Below are positions 18,420 to 26,352 of a DNA stretch of 64,000 nt, piece after piece. Numbering within the stretch: the stretch's first letter is position 1; each line of letters starts with the position of its first letter. The DNA is from Caldicellulosiruptor hydrothermalis 108. Lineage in GTDB: Bacteria > Bacillota > Thermoanaerobacteria > Caldicellulosiruptorales > Caldicellulosiruptoraceae. The DNA lies in NCBI RefSeq assembly GCF_000166355.1, contig NC_014652.1, forward strand, positions 248,001 to 312,000, in the 5' to 3' direction. A program made the position numbers and the translations under genes. The notes below the pieces were generated by a model. The model did not search any database. It was not told where the DNA came from and saw only the letters and a list, made by a program, of their open reading frames with translations.

Positions 18420-18435
18420 TGAGGTGTTTAATCCA

Positions 18436-18879
18436 ATGTTACATAAGCTTAATAAAATAGTTTATGTAGAGAATTACGAGAGCGATTATGTATATGCTCA
18501 TCCTTCTTTAATTGATGATTTAGATGAAATTTTGAGTGAAAGTGGGAAAGAAACTGATTTTGGAAAACAATTTAGAAAGAAAATTATTTTTTTAGAGAAC
18601 CTAAAGAAAAATTGTATTCAACAAAAAAGCTTTGAGAGATTAAGCAAGCACGGTTATTTATATTCATTAAGAGTGATGGGTGTTCATAATATTCGAATAT
18701 TGTTTGCTTTTTTTGCTTTGCAAGGAAAAGAAATAGTAATATTACTTAATGCTTTTCCTGAAAAAAGTAAGAGCACAAAAAATAATCCAAAAAGTTATTC
18801 ATATGCGATTGAAAAAGCAGAAGAGCGAATAGAAGAACTAAAATCTGTATATGAGGACTTACAACTAATTACAAGTTGA
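18436..18879 (+). CDS. HigB-like (Gp49/RelE superfamily) toxin of a toxin-antitoxin-chaperone module
   Basis: 147 residues from ATG 18436. GTG 18424 would precede the expected transcription start. The core YLYSLRVMGVHNIRILFAFF followed by VILLNAFPEKSKS and a C-terminal YSYAIEKAEERIEELKS matches the HigB/Gp49 layout: an arginine-bearing beta strand, a hydrophobic strand, an F-x-K-K-like loop and a C-terminal helix. Family members are ribosome-dependent mRNA interferases. First gene of a three-gene operon with an HTH antitoxin and a SecB-like chaperone. Toxin-before-antitoxin order is typical of HigBA. Confidence 0.82.
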   Translation: MLHKLNKIVYVENYESDYVYAHPSLIDDLDEILSESGKETDFGKQFRKKIIFLENLKKNCIQQKSFERLSKHGYLYSLRVMGVHNIRILFAFFALQGKEIVILLNAFPEKSKSTKNNPKSYSYAIEKAEERIEELKSVYEDLQLITS

Positions 18880-18971
18880 AAGATAGAGGTTATTGATTAT
18901 AAATCACGTGCAAATGGATATAATATAATAAAAGTAGTTTGCCAAAAATAGTTTGCAGGGAGATGAGAAAA

Positions 18972-19346
18972 ATGTTAGATAATAAGAGATTAATTTCAGC
19001 CTACAAAATAGTTGAAAAATATACAAATGAAGAAGATAAAAAGTATTTTGAACTGGACGACATTTTGGTAGACATTGCTGTAAAGATTATCCAATATAGA
19101 ATCAAAAATAATCTTTCCCAGAAAGAATTAGCTCAAAAGCTTGGAATTAGTCAGGCTATGGTGTCAAAACTTGAAAGTGGGGATTATAATCCTACTGTAA
19201 AAATGTTATATGAAATTGCTAAAAAACTGGGGTTTGAACTTGAGATAGAGTTTAGAGAAAAGACTGAATGTGAGGAAAATTGGTTGGAAAGTAGTGAAGA
19301 GTTATTGGATGAAGTTATAAACAATGAAGTAGGTGAGGCTGCTTGA
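18972..19346 (+). CDS. HTH-domain antitoxin (HigA-like) with C-terminal extension
   Basis: Start placed at ATG 18972 (AGGGAG at 18957-18962); an in-frame TTG at 18939 lacks a ribosome site. The 124-residue protein has a HTH_3/XRE domain (LSQKELAQKLGISQAMVSKL followed by NPTVKMLYEIAKKLG) and an acidic tail of about 25 residues containing ENWLESSEELL. In the Mycobacterium tuberculosis TAC system a C-terminal chaperone-addiction segment with an aromatic residue makes HigA dependent on its SecB-like chaperone. The tail here is in the right place for that role (inference). It probably binds the palindrome at 18397-18416. Confidence 0.85.
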   Translation: MLDNKRLISAYKIVEKYTNEEDKKYFELDDILVDIAVKIIQYRIKNNLSQKELAQKLGISQAMVSKLESGDYNPTVKMLYEIAKKLGFELEIEFREKTECEENWLESSEELLDEVINNEVGEAA

Positions 19347-19783
19347 TAGAAATAGGAAATTTAAAGGCAGATTTTCAACTTGTAAGTACGCGTGTTGTAA
19401 AATTTGAACTTGAGACAAAAAAAGAAGAAAGTGACGAGATTGAAGTGGAACTTAAGTGTGATTATGATATTGAGGAAATTGAGGAAAATAATGAGATATA
19501 TATAGGGACTGTTCAATTTAAAGCGGCATTTGAAGGAAAAAAGAAGAATAAAAAGTTATTTAAAATTCATATAGTGTATGAGGGGTGTTTTGCTGGGAAA
19601 AAAGAAAAACTTGGATTGGAAGATTTTAAGAACATGCTGGAATTAAACGGTATAATTACCTTGACTCATCTTACACGTTCATATATTATGTCATGCACAG
19701 CTTTAGCAGGGTTTAACCCGCCTCTGAGACTACCGTTGATAAATGTACATAAGCTTAGAGAGATGAAACATAAAACTATGTAA
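19343..19783 (+). CDS. SecB-like chaperone of a toxin-antitoxin-chaperone (TAC) module
   Basis: 146 residues. TTG start at 19343 overlaps the antitoxin stop by three bases, with AGGTGAGG upstream, indicating translational coupling. The order matches SecB: several beta strands with alternating charge (IEVELKCDYDIEE; IYIGTVQFKAAFEGKK; LFKIHIVYEGCFAG), a helix, and a C-terminal SRSYIMS-like helix leading to GFNPPLRLPLINVHKL. The last segment parallels the SecB motif GGFPPLxLxPINFDALY. Bacillus and most Clostridia lack SecB for export, so operon context favours antitoxin folding over general secretion. Similarity was judged by eye only. Confidence 0.82.
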   Translation: MIEIGNLKADFQLVSTRVVKFELETKKEESDEIEVELKCDYDIEEIEENNEIYIGTVQFKAAFEGKKKNKKLFKIHIVYEGCFAGKKEKLGLEDFKNMLELNGIITLTHLTRSYIMSCTALAGFNPPLRLPLINVHKLREMKHKTM

Positions 19784-20009
19784 ATTCTACAAACCACCTA
19801 TTCTCATCATAAAAGAGATACAGCATTTTTGAGCGGACAAGGATTTTATATCTTATGCCTTGTCCGCCTGCTTTTAAAGAGGCAGCATTTCTTTTTTCTA
19901 TGATTTTATCAATTTCGTATGTTTTTCCATCAAGCCAGACAAACGAAATCGGGGTTATTTCTCCTTCCTTTGAAAAGTGAGCATAGACTTCTACAAATAT
20001 TTTTCTCAT
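19776..20009 (-). CDS. Small conserved-type hypothetical protein beside DNA polymerase IV
   Basis: 77 residues, no family recognised. The sequence reads as a small beta-rich domain (FVEVYAHFSKEGEITPISFVW; KILVRSKMLYLFYDENRWFVEF) with mixed charge and no signal peptide. It follows the DNA polymerase IV gene on the same strand with a 44-bp gap and could be co-transcribed. Its C-terminus overlaps the convergent SecB-like gene by 8 bp. Clear coding character comes from the length, the ribosome site AGGGTGAGG and codon use. Confidence 0.6.
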   Translation of the reverse strand: MRKIFVEVYAHFSKEGEITPISFVWLDGKTYEIDKIIEKRNAASLKAGGQGIRYKILVRSKMLYLFYDENRWFVEFT

Positions 20010-20053
20010 TTTAAAAACCTCACCCTTTCATGTTTCTTTTGAAAAACAAAATT

Positions 20054-21289
20054 TTATTTAAAAAATGCAACAGGGTGGATTTTATTGTGCAAGGCAATCT
20101 CGCAAGGCAAATCTGGCTTTGTTAAAAGCACTGCGGGCAGCACCGATGTGTGCCCAAATCTTTTTCTTATTCTATCAATTGTTTTCTCAAGCTGTTCTAA
20201 CTTGAATTTTTTCAAACTGTCAAACTCAAGCTGATAAAATGAGTTTGCACAGACAAGATCTAAAGCTCTTACGCCAAGTGATCTTATGCTATTTTTAAAG
20301 CTCCAATTTTTTTTGAATATCTCAAAAGCTTTTTGAGCTATCTCTCTTGCCAAAAAAGTGGGTGTTTGGAGTTTTTCCTGCCTTGTGATTGAAAAAAGAA
20401 AGCTATCTCTTATCCAAACTTGAATGGTAAAACATTTTAAATACTGCTGACGAAGCCTCTGCGCAACAGACTCTGATAGCATTCGAATAACGTATTCCGC
20501 ATCTTCATATGAAGTCAAATCCCTCGGTAGCGTTATACTGTTGCCAATTCCTTTGATGTTATCTTCAAAAAGTGGAGGAGTAACTGGTGTTGTATCAAAT
20601 CCGTTTGCAAATATCCAGAGTACCTCACCCCATTTGCCGAGGATTCTTTTAAGATATTCAGGAGAGCTTTTGGCTATATCACCTATCGTGTAAATTGCTC
20701 TTGAACTGAGCTTCTTTTCTGTTGCGCTACCAACATACAAAAGGTCTTTTGCAGGCAGCGGCCAGACGATTTGTTTGAAGTTTTCTTTTGTGATAACTGT
20801 GACAGCATCAGGTTTTTTGTAGTCGCTCCCAAGCTTTGCAAACACCTTGTTAAAGGATACTCCAATTGAGACTGTAAGTCCTAACTCTCTTTTTATCCTT
20901 TCTTTGATTTCATAAGCAATTTTTCTGCCACTTCCTAAAATACCCGTAGATTGAGTTACATCAAGCCAACACTCATCAATCCCAAATGGTTCTATCAAAT
21001 CGGTATACTCAGAATATATCTGCTGTACAAGTTCTGAAAAACGTATATAAAGGGGAAAATTGGGTTTCAAGATAACAAGGTTTGGGCATTTTTTAAGTGC
21101 TTGCCATATAACTTCACCTGTTTGAATACCATATGATTTTGCAATCTGGTTTTTGGCAAGAACTATCCCATGCCGAAGCTCACTTTCACCACAAACAGCA
21201 ACAGGCTTGTTTCTCAGCTCAGGATGATAGAGACATTCAACCGACGCATAAAAGTTATTAAGGTCACAGTGCAAAATAACCCTGCCCAC
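20054..21289 (-). CDS. dinB: DNA polymerase IV (Y family)
   Basis: 411-residue translesion polymerase. The palm motifs are HCDLNNFYASVE (catalytic Asp9) and the FGIDECWLDVT variant of the SIDE motif (Asp105, Glu106). SIGVSFNKVFAKLGSDYKKPD is the conserved fingers/palm segment. A helix-hairpin-helix-like thumb (LPAKDLLYVGSATEKKL) and the little-finger domain follow. A beta-clamp-binding tail is not obvious. Most likely it extends DNA past lesions at high growth temperature. It may be co-transcribed with the small gene downstream. No LexA box was seen upstream. Confidence 0.95.
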   Translation of the reverse strand: MGRVILHCDLNNFYASVECLYHPELRNKPVAVCGESELRHGIVLAKNQIAKSYGIQTGEVIWQALKKCPNLVILKPNFPLYIRFSELVQQIYSEYTDLIEPFGIDECWLDVTQSTGILGSGRKIAYEIKERIKRELGLTVSIGVSFNKVFAKLGSDYKKPDAVTVITKENFKQIVWPLPAKDLLYVGSATEKKLSSRAIYTIGDIAKSSPEYLKRILGKWGEVLWIFANGFDTTPVTPPLFEDNIKGIGNSITLPRDLTSYEDAEYVIRMLSESVAQRLRQQYLKCFTIQVWIRDSFLFSITRQEKLQTPTFLAREIAQKAFEIFKKNWSFKNSIRSLGVRALDLVCANSFYQLEFDSLKKFKLEQLEKTIDRIRKRFGHTSVLPAVLLTKPDLPCEIALHNKIHPVAFFK

Positions 21290-21495
21290 TTTTTCTCACC
21301 TATAGAACATGAGTTTGTATATATATTATATCACCGAAAATATGTTTGGTAAATAGAAATATTAGGCAGAAATTCTGTGCTACTAAAATTGATAAAAAGA
21401 AAAAGCTGAAATAATTATATTGAAATTGGAAATATATAATTGATATAATTAAAATGCCAAAAGAAAATAATTAGTAGAAAAAGGAGGGATTGTTT

Positions 21496-21819
21496 GTGAA
21501 GAAGAAAGTTTGGTTATTTTTCTTAATAATCTTACTTAGTGTGACAGTGGTAGTTGTTTTTGGAATAAAACTATTTAGAGAATATCATTCGACTCCAGAA
21601 AAAGCCATAAAATTTTACGTGTTGGTGAGAAATGGTCCTTGGGCTGCAAGTAAAGTGACTATCATAAAAGGAAACTCATGCAATCAAACATACGATTATC
21701 GGCAATACATAGTTGAAGGGTATAGGGATAGAAAAACAGGAATGGAAATAATGTTTTTTTATCTAAGTAAAGACGAAAATGGTTTATGGGAGGTAACTTC
21801 AGTTGGAACAGGACCATAA
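21496..21819 (+). CDS. Small membrane-anchored extracytoplasmic protein, paralogue of 42570-42893
   Basis: Start at GTG 21496, eight bases after AAGGAGG (21481-21487); TTG 21490 is too close to it. The 107-residue protein has one N-terminal membrane helix (WLFFLIILLSVTVVVVFGI) and an outside domain of about 80 residues beginning STPEKAIKFYV and ending in GLWEVTSVGTGP. A second copy on the other strand at 42570-42893 shares about half of its residues, including RNGPWA/HKGPWA, DRKTGME/DRVTGME and the identical SVGTGP terminus. Function unknown. It is a lone gene with no recognised partner. Confidence 0.75.
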   Translation: MKKKVWLFFLIILLSVTVVVVFGIKLFREYHSTPEKAIKFYVLVRNGPWAASKVTIIKGNSCNQTYDYRQYIVEGYRDRKTGMEIMFFYLSKDENGLWEVTSVGTGP

Positions 21820-22026
21820 ATAAAATCAATGGTAGGGGCAAATAAGGCAAGTCTAAATCCGAAATAATTCCTAAGTAGAGGCTATATTACAAAAATTTCT
21901 TGCAACAAACAAAAACTTAAAGTATAATATTTACAGCAAGTTTATGATTGCTCAGAGATAGAATTGGTTCGTATGTGTATGGTTTTTATTGTGTATCAAC
22001 AAAATCTTGAGGAGGAGTTTTGAAAG

Positions 22027-22689
22027 ATGGAATATTTAAAACCTTCAAATCTTTTAAATCTTGTCATATCACCAACCAAAGTATTTCGGAAGATAAAAGA
22101 AAAACCAGATTTCCTAATTTTAATATTTTTGATACCATTGATAGCAGCACTTGCTATCCTGTTTATGCCCAAAATACCTGAGGAAGTTTTATTAGAGCAT
22201 GTGAAAAAAACGGTTGAAGACCCTAAGTTGCAAGAAACAACACTAAAAAGCTTAAAAGTTACAATGTCACCTGTATTTTTGGCAGGAACAACATTTGTGA
22301 AAGATATTATTTCATTTTTTATTACTGCATTTATTTTACTCATAATTATAAGGCTTGCAGGCGGTGAGATTGACTACAAAAAGGCACTTGCAATTGTAGC
22401 TGTTGCAAATCTTGTGATGATTCCTTATTACATTTTCTATGTAATATATGCCAGAGCTATAAATTTAAATATGTTAGATATTCAAATGGATTTTAAATAT
22501 TTTATAAGGACATACCTGCACGTGTTTTCTATCTGGCGGTATGTACTGATTGGTGTTGGAGTGTTTGCTGTTTGTGAACTTAACAAAGCAAAAAGTGCAA
22601 TTATTACAGCTGTGTATACTATAATTACCCTCATAATGCCAATTGTTTCAATGTTTACGCAAAACTTTATGAAGTTTGGTGGTAGATAG
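22027..22689 (+). CDS. Yip1-family multi-pass membrane protein
   Basis: 220 residues with about five membrane helices. The N-terminal SPTKVFRKIKEKPDFLILI pattern and internal FIITAFILLIIIRLAGGEIDYKKALAIVA match bacterial Yip1/YIF1-domain proteins. GAGGAG precedes the ATG. Its stop lies 19 bp before the start of an efflux adaptor, making it the first gene of a four-gene envelope operon. Such proteins often accompany ABC exporters, but their biochemical role is not established. Confidence 0.8.
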   Translation: MEYLKPSNLLNLVISPTKVFRKIKEKPDFLILIFLIPLIAALAILFMPKIPEEVLLEHVKKTVEDPKLQETTLKSLKVTMSPVFLAGTTFVKDIISFFITAFILLIIIRLAGGEIDYKKALAIVAVANLVMIPYYIFYVIYARAINLNMLDIQMDFKYFIRTYLHVFSIWRYVLIGVGVFAVCELNKAKSAIITAVYTIITLIMPIVSMFTQNFMKFGGR

Positions 22690-22708
22690 AAAAGGAGAGT
22701 ATTCTCAC

Positions 22709-24355
22709 ATGCAAGATGCTGCAAAAGGTCTAAAAAACTGGCAAAAAGCAGTAATTATAGTTTTACTTATCTCAGTGGGCTTTATTTTAACATTTGTTTT
22801 AACAATGCCATCTGGAAGCAAAAAGAACATTTCATCTAAGCCTAAGACTGCAAAGGTACAAAAGATTTCTTTAAAGCAAACCCTTTTGGTATCTGGCACT
22901 GTGCAAAGCAGCAGCACAAGGAATGTCATATCAAAGGCAAATGGCACTTTAGAAAAAGTTTTTGTCAAAAACGGGCAGTATGTCAAAAAAGGAGATTTAA
23001 TTGCCAAGATAGATGACAGTCAGGCAGCTTATAAGATAGAGTCTTTGAAAAGACAGCTTCTTGATCTTGAACTTCAAAGGGAAAGTTTTCAAAGACAGCT
23101 TCAAAACTTTACTTTAAAATCTCCCCAAGACGGGTTTGTACAAAACCTTGCTGTAGAAGAAGGCTTACTTGTCAGCCAAGGAATGCAGATAATGACTATT
23201 GTTGATGACTCAAAGATGAAGCTAAGCACCCAGCTTCCTGCCTGGTGCTATGGAAAGGTAAAACAGGGGCAGAAGGCAGAGGTTGTGGTATCTGACCTTA
23301 TGGACAAGGTCGACGGTGTTGTGGAAAGCATCGGCAGCAGGATGTACAAAAATCAGGATGGTGTTATGGTGTTTGATGCAAAGGTGGTAGTTTCAAACAA
23401 AAACGGTAGCTTGGCTGAAGGTATGAGGGCAAGTGTAAGCTTTCTGCTTTCAAGCGGTGAAAAAGTGACATCGCTTAGCGAAGGCATTTTAGAAGTATTT
23501 TCAAAAAAGAGTATTGTAAGTCCTGTTTCTGGCAGAATAGAAAAGGTTTTTGTTGAAAATGGACAGAAGGTAAAAACAGGTGATTTGCTTTTGAGGTTTT
23601 GGTCAGATGATATTGAGGTGCAGATAAAACAGCTTGATTTGAAGATAGAAGATATAAAATCCCAGATAGAAGCAGCCGAAGATGATTTGAAAAACTATAA
23701 AATTTTATCACCGATTGATGGCAAAATAGCTGATTTGAATTTGCAGGATGGCGATGTGGTGACTGCTGGGCAGATAATATGTTCAGTGTATGACCCGAAA
23801 CACCTTATGATAAGTGCTCAGGTAGAAGAGATTGACATTTTGAAGATAAAGCCAGGACAGAAGGTTAACATAAAACTTGATGCAGTGGGAAGCACAAAAG
23901 ATAAGCCCATAGAAGGGTATGTTACGGAAATTTCTGAAAAGGCTCAGGTAGATACCAGCAGCATCTCAAAGTTTGTTGTTAAGATAGAGTTTGAAAATAA
24001 CAATAGTATAAAGATTGGGATGCATGCAGAGGCAGAGATTATCTTAAAGTCCAAGGAAGCTGCACTGGTTGTGCCGGTTGAAGCAGTTCACAAAGAAGAT
24101 GGAAAATATTATGTGTATGTTTATACACAACAAAAGGCTAAAACTTCTAAGAAAAACAAAGAACAAAAAACCAGTCAGAAAATAGACGAATACGGACTTG
24201 ACAGCTCCTATTACAAAGATGCAGAAAAAAGACAGGTCAAACTTAGGATGACCACCGATAAGTACGTTGAAATCTTAGAAGGGCTCAGAGAAGGCGAAGA
24301 AGTGGTGCTACCGAAATTTGATAGTGAAAAACAGGGTCGAAGTCTTTTCTATTAA
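22709..24355 (+). CDS. HlyD/MacA-type efflux adaptor with duplicated lipoyl-barrel units
   Basis: Start at ATG 22709 with AAGGAGAG at 22692-22699. 548 residues: one N-terminal membrane helix, then two successive adaptor modules. Unit 1 has half-lipoyl motifs ANGTLEKVFVKNGQYVKKGDL and SPQDGFVQNLAVEEG flanking a short coiled hairpin, then a beta-barrel. Unit 2 repeats this with SGRIEKVFVENGQKVKTGDL and SPIDGKIADLNLQDG, a second hairpin and a second barrel, ending in membrane-proximal strands (LVVPVEAVHKEDGKYYVYVY). MacA-like proteins normally have one such unit. It should link the permease next door to extracellular substrate. Confidence 0.9.
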   Translation: MQDAAKGLKNWQKAVIIVLLISVGFILTFVLTMPSGSKKNISSKPKTAKVQKISLKQTLLVSGTVQSSSTRNVISKANGTLEKVFVKNGQYVKKGDLIAKIDDSQAAYKIESLKRQLLDLELQRESFQRQLQNFTLKSPQDGFVQNLAVEEGLLVSQGMQIMTIVDDSKMKLSTQLPAWCYGKVKQGQKAEVVVSDLMDKVDGVVESIGSRMYKNQDGVMVFDAKVVVSNKNGSLAEGMRASVSFLLSSGEKVTSLSEGILEVFSKKSIVSPVSGRIEKVFVENGQKVKTGDLLLRFWSDDIEVQIKQLDLKIEDIKSQIEAAEDDLKNYKILSPIDGKIADLNLQDGDVVTAGQIICSVYDPKHLMISAQVEEIDILKIKPGQKVNIKLDAVGSTKDKPIEGYVTEISEKAQVDTSSISKFVVKIEFENNNSIKIGMHAEAEIILKSKEAALVVPVEAVHKEDGKYYVYVYTQQKAKTSKKNKEQKTSQKIDEYGLDSSYYKDAEKRQVKLRMTTDKYVEILEGLREGEEVVLPKFDSEKQGRSLFY

Positions 24356-24374
24356 AAGGAGAAGATGTTGTACG

Positions 24375-25562
24375 ATGGAGAAATTTTTGCTTTCTTGCAA
24401 GATGGCAATCCAGAGCATTTTTCTCAACAGGCTAAGGTCATTTCTGACGCTTCTTGGTGTTGTCATAGGAGTTGGAGCGGTGGTTGCAGCTGTGGGGCTT
24501 GCTGAGGGCACCACAGCTGGTATTACAAAAGAGATAGAAAAGCTTGGTACAAACCTTGTGTATGTTTTTATAAATCCAGCTTCAAAGAGCGAAGATGTTT
24601 CGGTTGATGAATTTTTAGAGTTTGCAAGAAAAAATAACGATGTTATTTTAGGTGTAAGCCCATTTGTCCAGTATCCTGCCGAAGCACTTTTCAGAGGTAA
24701 AAAAGAGGAGTGCCAGGTTATTGGTGCAACAGCCGAGTACATGATGATAGAAAACCTTGCACTTTCAAAAGGAAGGTTTATAAGTCCTGTAGACAGTGAT
24801 TTTAGGCAAAAGGTGGCAGTGGTAGGTTCAAGGGTACAAAAAAAGCTATTTGATAATCAAAATCCTGTGGGCAGTGAGATAAACGTAAATGGTCAGGTTT
24901 TCAAGGTGGTTGGAGTTTTGAAAGAAAAACAGGGCGGAAGGGACAACACGGTCGACGACAGCGTCATAGTGCCTCTATTTGCCTTAAATAGCATGTCCAC
25001 AGGCGAGCATGCGCTTGTAAAAAATTTTTTGGTGCGAACAGTTTCTGCTGATAAGAACAGTGAAGTTAAAAAGAGAATAAAAGAGTATGTGAGCAAGATT
25101 GTAAAAAAGGAAGACCGCTATTCAGTTTATGATATGTCTGAGCTTATGTCAACACTCAATCAAATAACATATCTTTTGATGATAATACTTGGCGGTATTG
25201 CTACAATCTCTCTTGTGGTTGGTGGCATTGGTATAATGAACATCATGCTTGTGTCTGTCACAGAAAGAACAAGGGAAATTGGGATTCGAAAAGCAATTGG
25301 GGCAAAGAGAAGCGATATCAGAGTACAGTTTCTCATAGAGTCGATGGTTATAACAGGTGTTGGTGGTATAATTGGTATATTGCTTGGATTTTTTGTAATT
25401 GCAGTGGGGATTTCAAAGATTCCTGGAGTTGAGCCTGTGTATTCGCTAAAGTGGGCTTTTGTAGCTTTTGGGATTTCAGTTTTGACAGGCGTTATTTTTG
25501 GGATGCTTCCAGCTGAAAAGGCGGCGCGTTTAAATCCTATTGAGGCGCTAAGGTATGAATAA
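24375..25562 (+). CDS. MacB-type ABC exporter permease (FtsX-like), without ATPase domain
   Basis: Start at ATG 24375 (in-frame ATA region upstream overlaps the adaptor gene). 395 residues: N-terminal helix (FLTLLGVVIGVGAVVAAVGL), a large extracytoplasmic MacB_PCD domain, then three C-terminal helices with the FtsX signature GGIGIMNIMLVSVTERTREI and IGIRKAIGAKRSDI. In this family a separate LolD-like ATPase usually lies between adaptor and permease. Here none is present. It is followed by a SurA-like gene 20 bp downstream. Confidence 0.92.
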   Translation: MEKFLLSCKMAIQSIFLNRLRSFLTLLGVVIGVGAVVAAVGLAEGTTAGITKEIEKLGTNLVYVFINPASKSEDVSVDEFLEFARKNNDVILGVSPFVQYPAEALFRGKKEECQVIGATAEYMMIENLALSKGRFISPVDSDFRQKVAVVGSRVQKKLFDNQNPVGSEINVNGQVFKVVGVLKEKQGGRDNTVDDSVIVPLFALNSMSTGEHALVKNFLVRTVSADKNSEVKKRIKEYVSKIVKKEDRYSVYDMSELMSTLNQITYLLMIILGGIATISLVVGGIGIMNIMLVSVTERTREIGIRKAIGAKRSDIRVQFLIESMVITGVGGIIGILLGFFVIAVGISKIPGVEPVYSLKWAFVAFGISVLTGVIFGMLPAEKAARLNPIEALRYE

Positions 25563-25582
25563 AAAGTTGGAGGCGGGTAACA

Positions 25583-26272
25583 ATGAAAAGGAGTAAAATT
25601 TTAATAGGGATATGTAGCCTGGCAGTTTTGATTGGCATTGTTGCAGCAGGGTGGTCTTTGGCGTCCAAAAAAGAGTTACCAAAGGATGTTGCGGCAGTTG
25701 TAAATGGTCACAAGATTTACAAAAAGGATTTGGATATGGCATATGGTCTTGAAGAGCTAAGATATGAAAATGCAAAAGCATCCTTTGAAGAGCTAAAAAA
25801 TAAGTATGGAGATGATGTGGCAAAAAAGCTTGAAGGAAGCTTGCGCAAAAAGACTAAGCAGGAGATATTAGACGAGATGATAGAAAGGCTTGTTTTGTAC
25901 GATGAAGCAAAGAAAGAAGGCTGTGAAGTTTCTGTTGATGAGGCAAAGGCTTACTACAATAAAACTCAAAAGGCACTACAAGACATTATTTCTGGCAAAA
26001 TAGCGACAGATGAAGCAAATAATACTAAAAAAGCAGCAGAGTTGGTGAATTCTTTTCTCAGAAAACATGGAATATCTGAAGATGAGTATAAAAAGGGGCT
26101 CATAAGAGAATATCAGAAAATGCTTTCAATTCAAAAGTACCTGCAAAAAAAAGAGAAACAATACAAGGATAAGAACCCTGATGTAACTTTAAAAGAGGTT
26201 GAAGACTATCTTGCGCGCCTGAAAGTTAATCTAAAAAAGAAGGCAGAGATTATAGTTAATAAGAACATCTAA
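25583..26272 (+). CDS. SurA N-terminal domain-like exported chaperone
   Basis: 229 residues with an N-terminal signal anchor (ILIGICSLAVLIGIVAAGW) and then VAAVVNGHKIYKKDLDMAY, the start of SurA_N/PrsA-like domains. The rest is highly charged and helical and contains EILDEMIERLVLYDEAKKEGCEVS. The parvulin PPIase domain of PrsA/SurA is absent, so it is probably a substrate-binding chaperone only. As last gene of the Yip1-adaptor-permease operon it may assist exported substrates or assembly of the exporter. Confidence 0.82.
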   Translation: MKRSKILIGICSLAVLIGIVAAGWSLASKKELPKDVAAVVNGHKIYKKDLDMAYGLEELRYENAKASFEELKNKYGDDVAKKLEGSLRKKTKQEILDEMIERLVLYDEAKKEGCEVSVDEAKAYYNKTQKALQDIISGKIATDEANNTKKAAELVNSFLRKHGISEDEYKKGLIREYQKMLSIQKYLQKKEKQYKDKNPDVTLKEVEDYLARLKVNLKKKAEIIVNKNI

Positions 26273-26293
26273 CAAATAAGAGCCAAAAATAAT

Positions 26294-26348
26294 AGAGGCA
26301 AGGCAGCAAACTGGGAGACTCCCAATTTAAGAAGCCTTGCCTCTTTTG
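26294..26348. terminator. Terminator between the exporter operon and the convergent suf genes
   Basis: AGAGGCAAGGC at 26294-26304 pairs perfectly with GCCTTGCCTCT at 26334-26344, followed by TTTT. An inner TGGGAGACTCCCA hairpin lies at 26312-26324. Confidence 0.85.
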
Positions 26349-26352
26349 TTTT

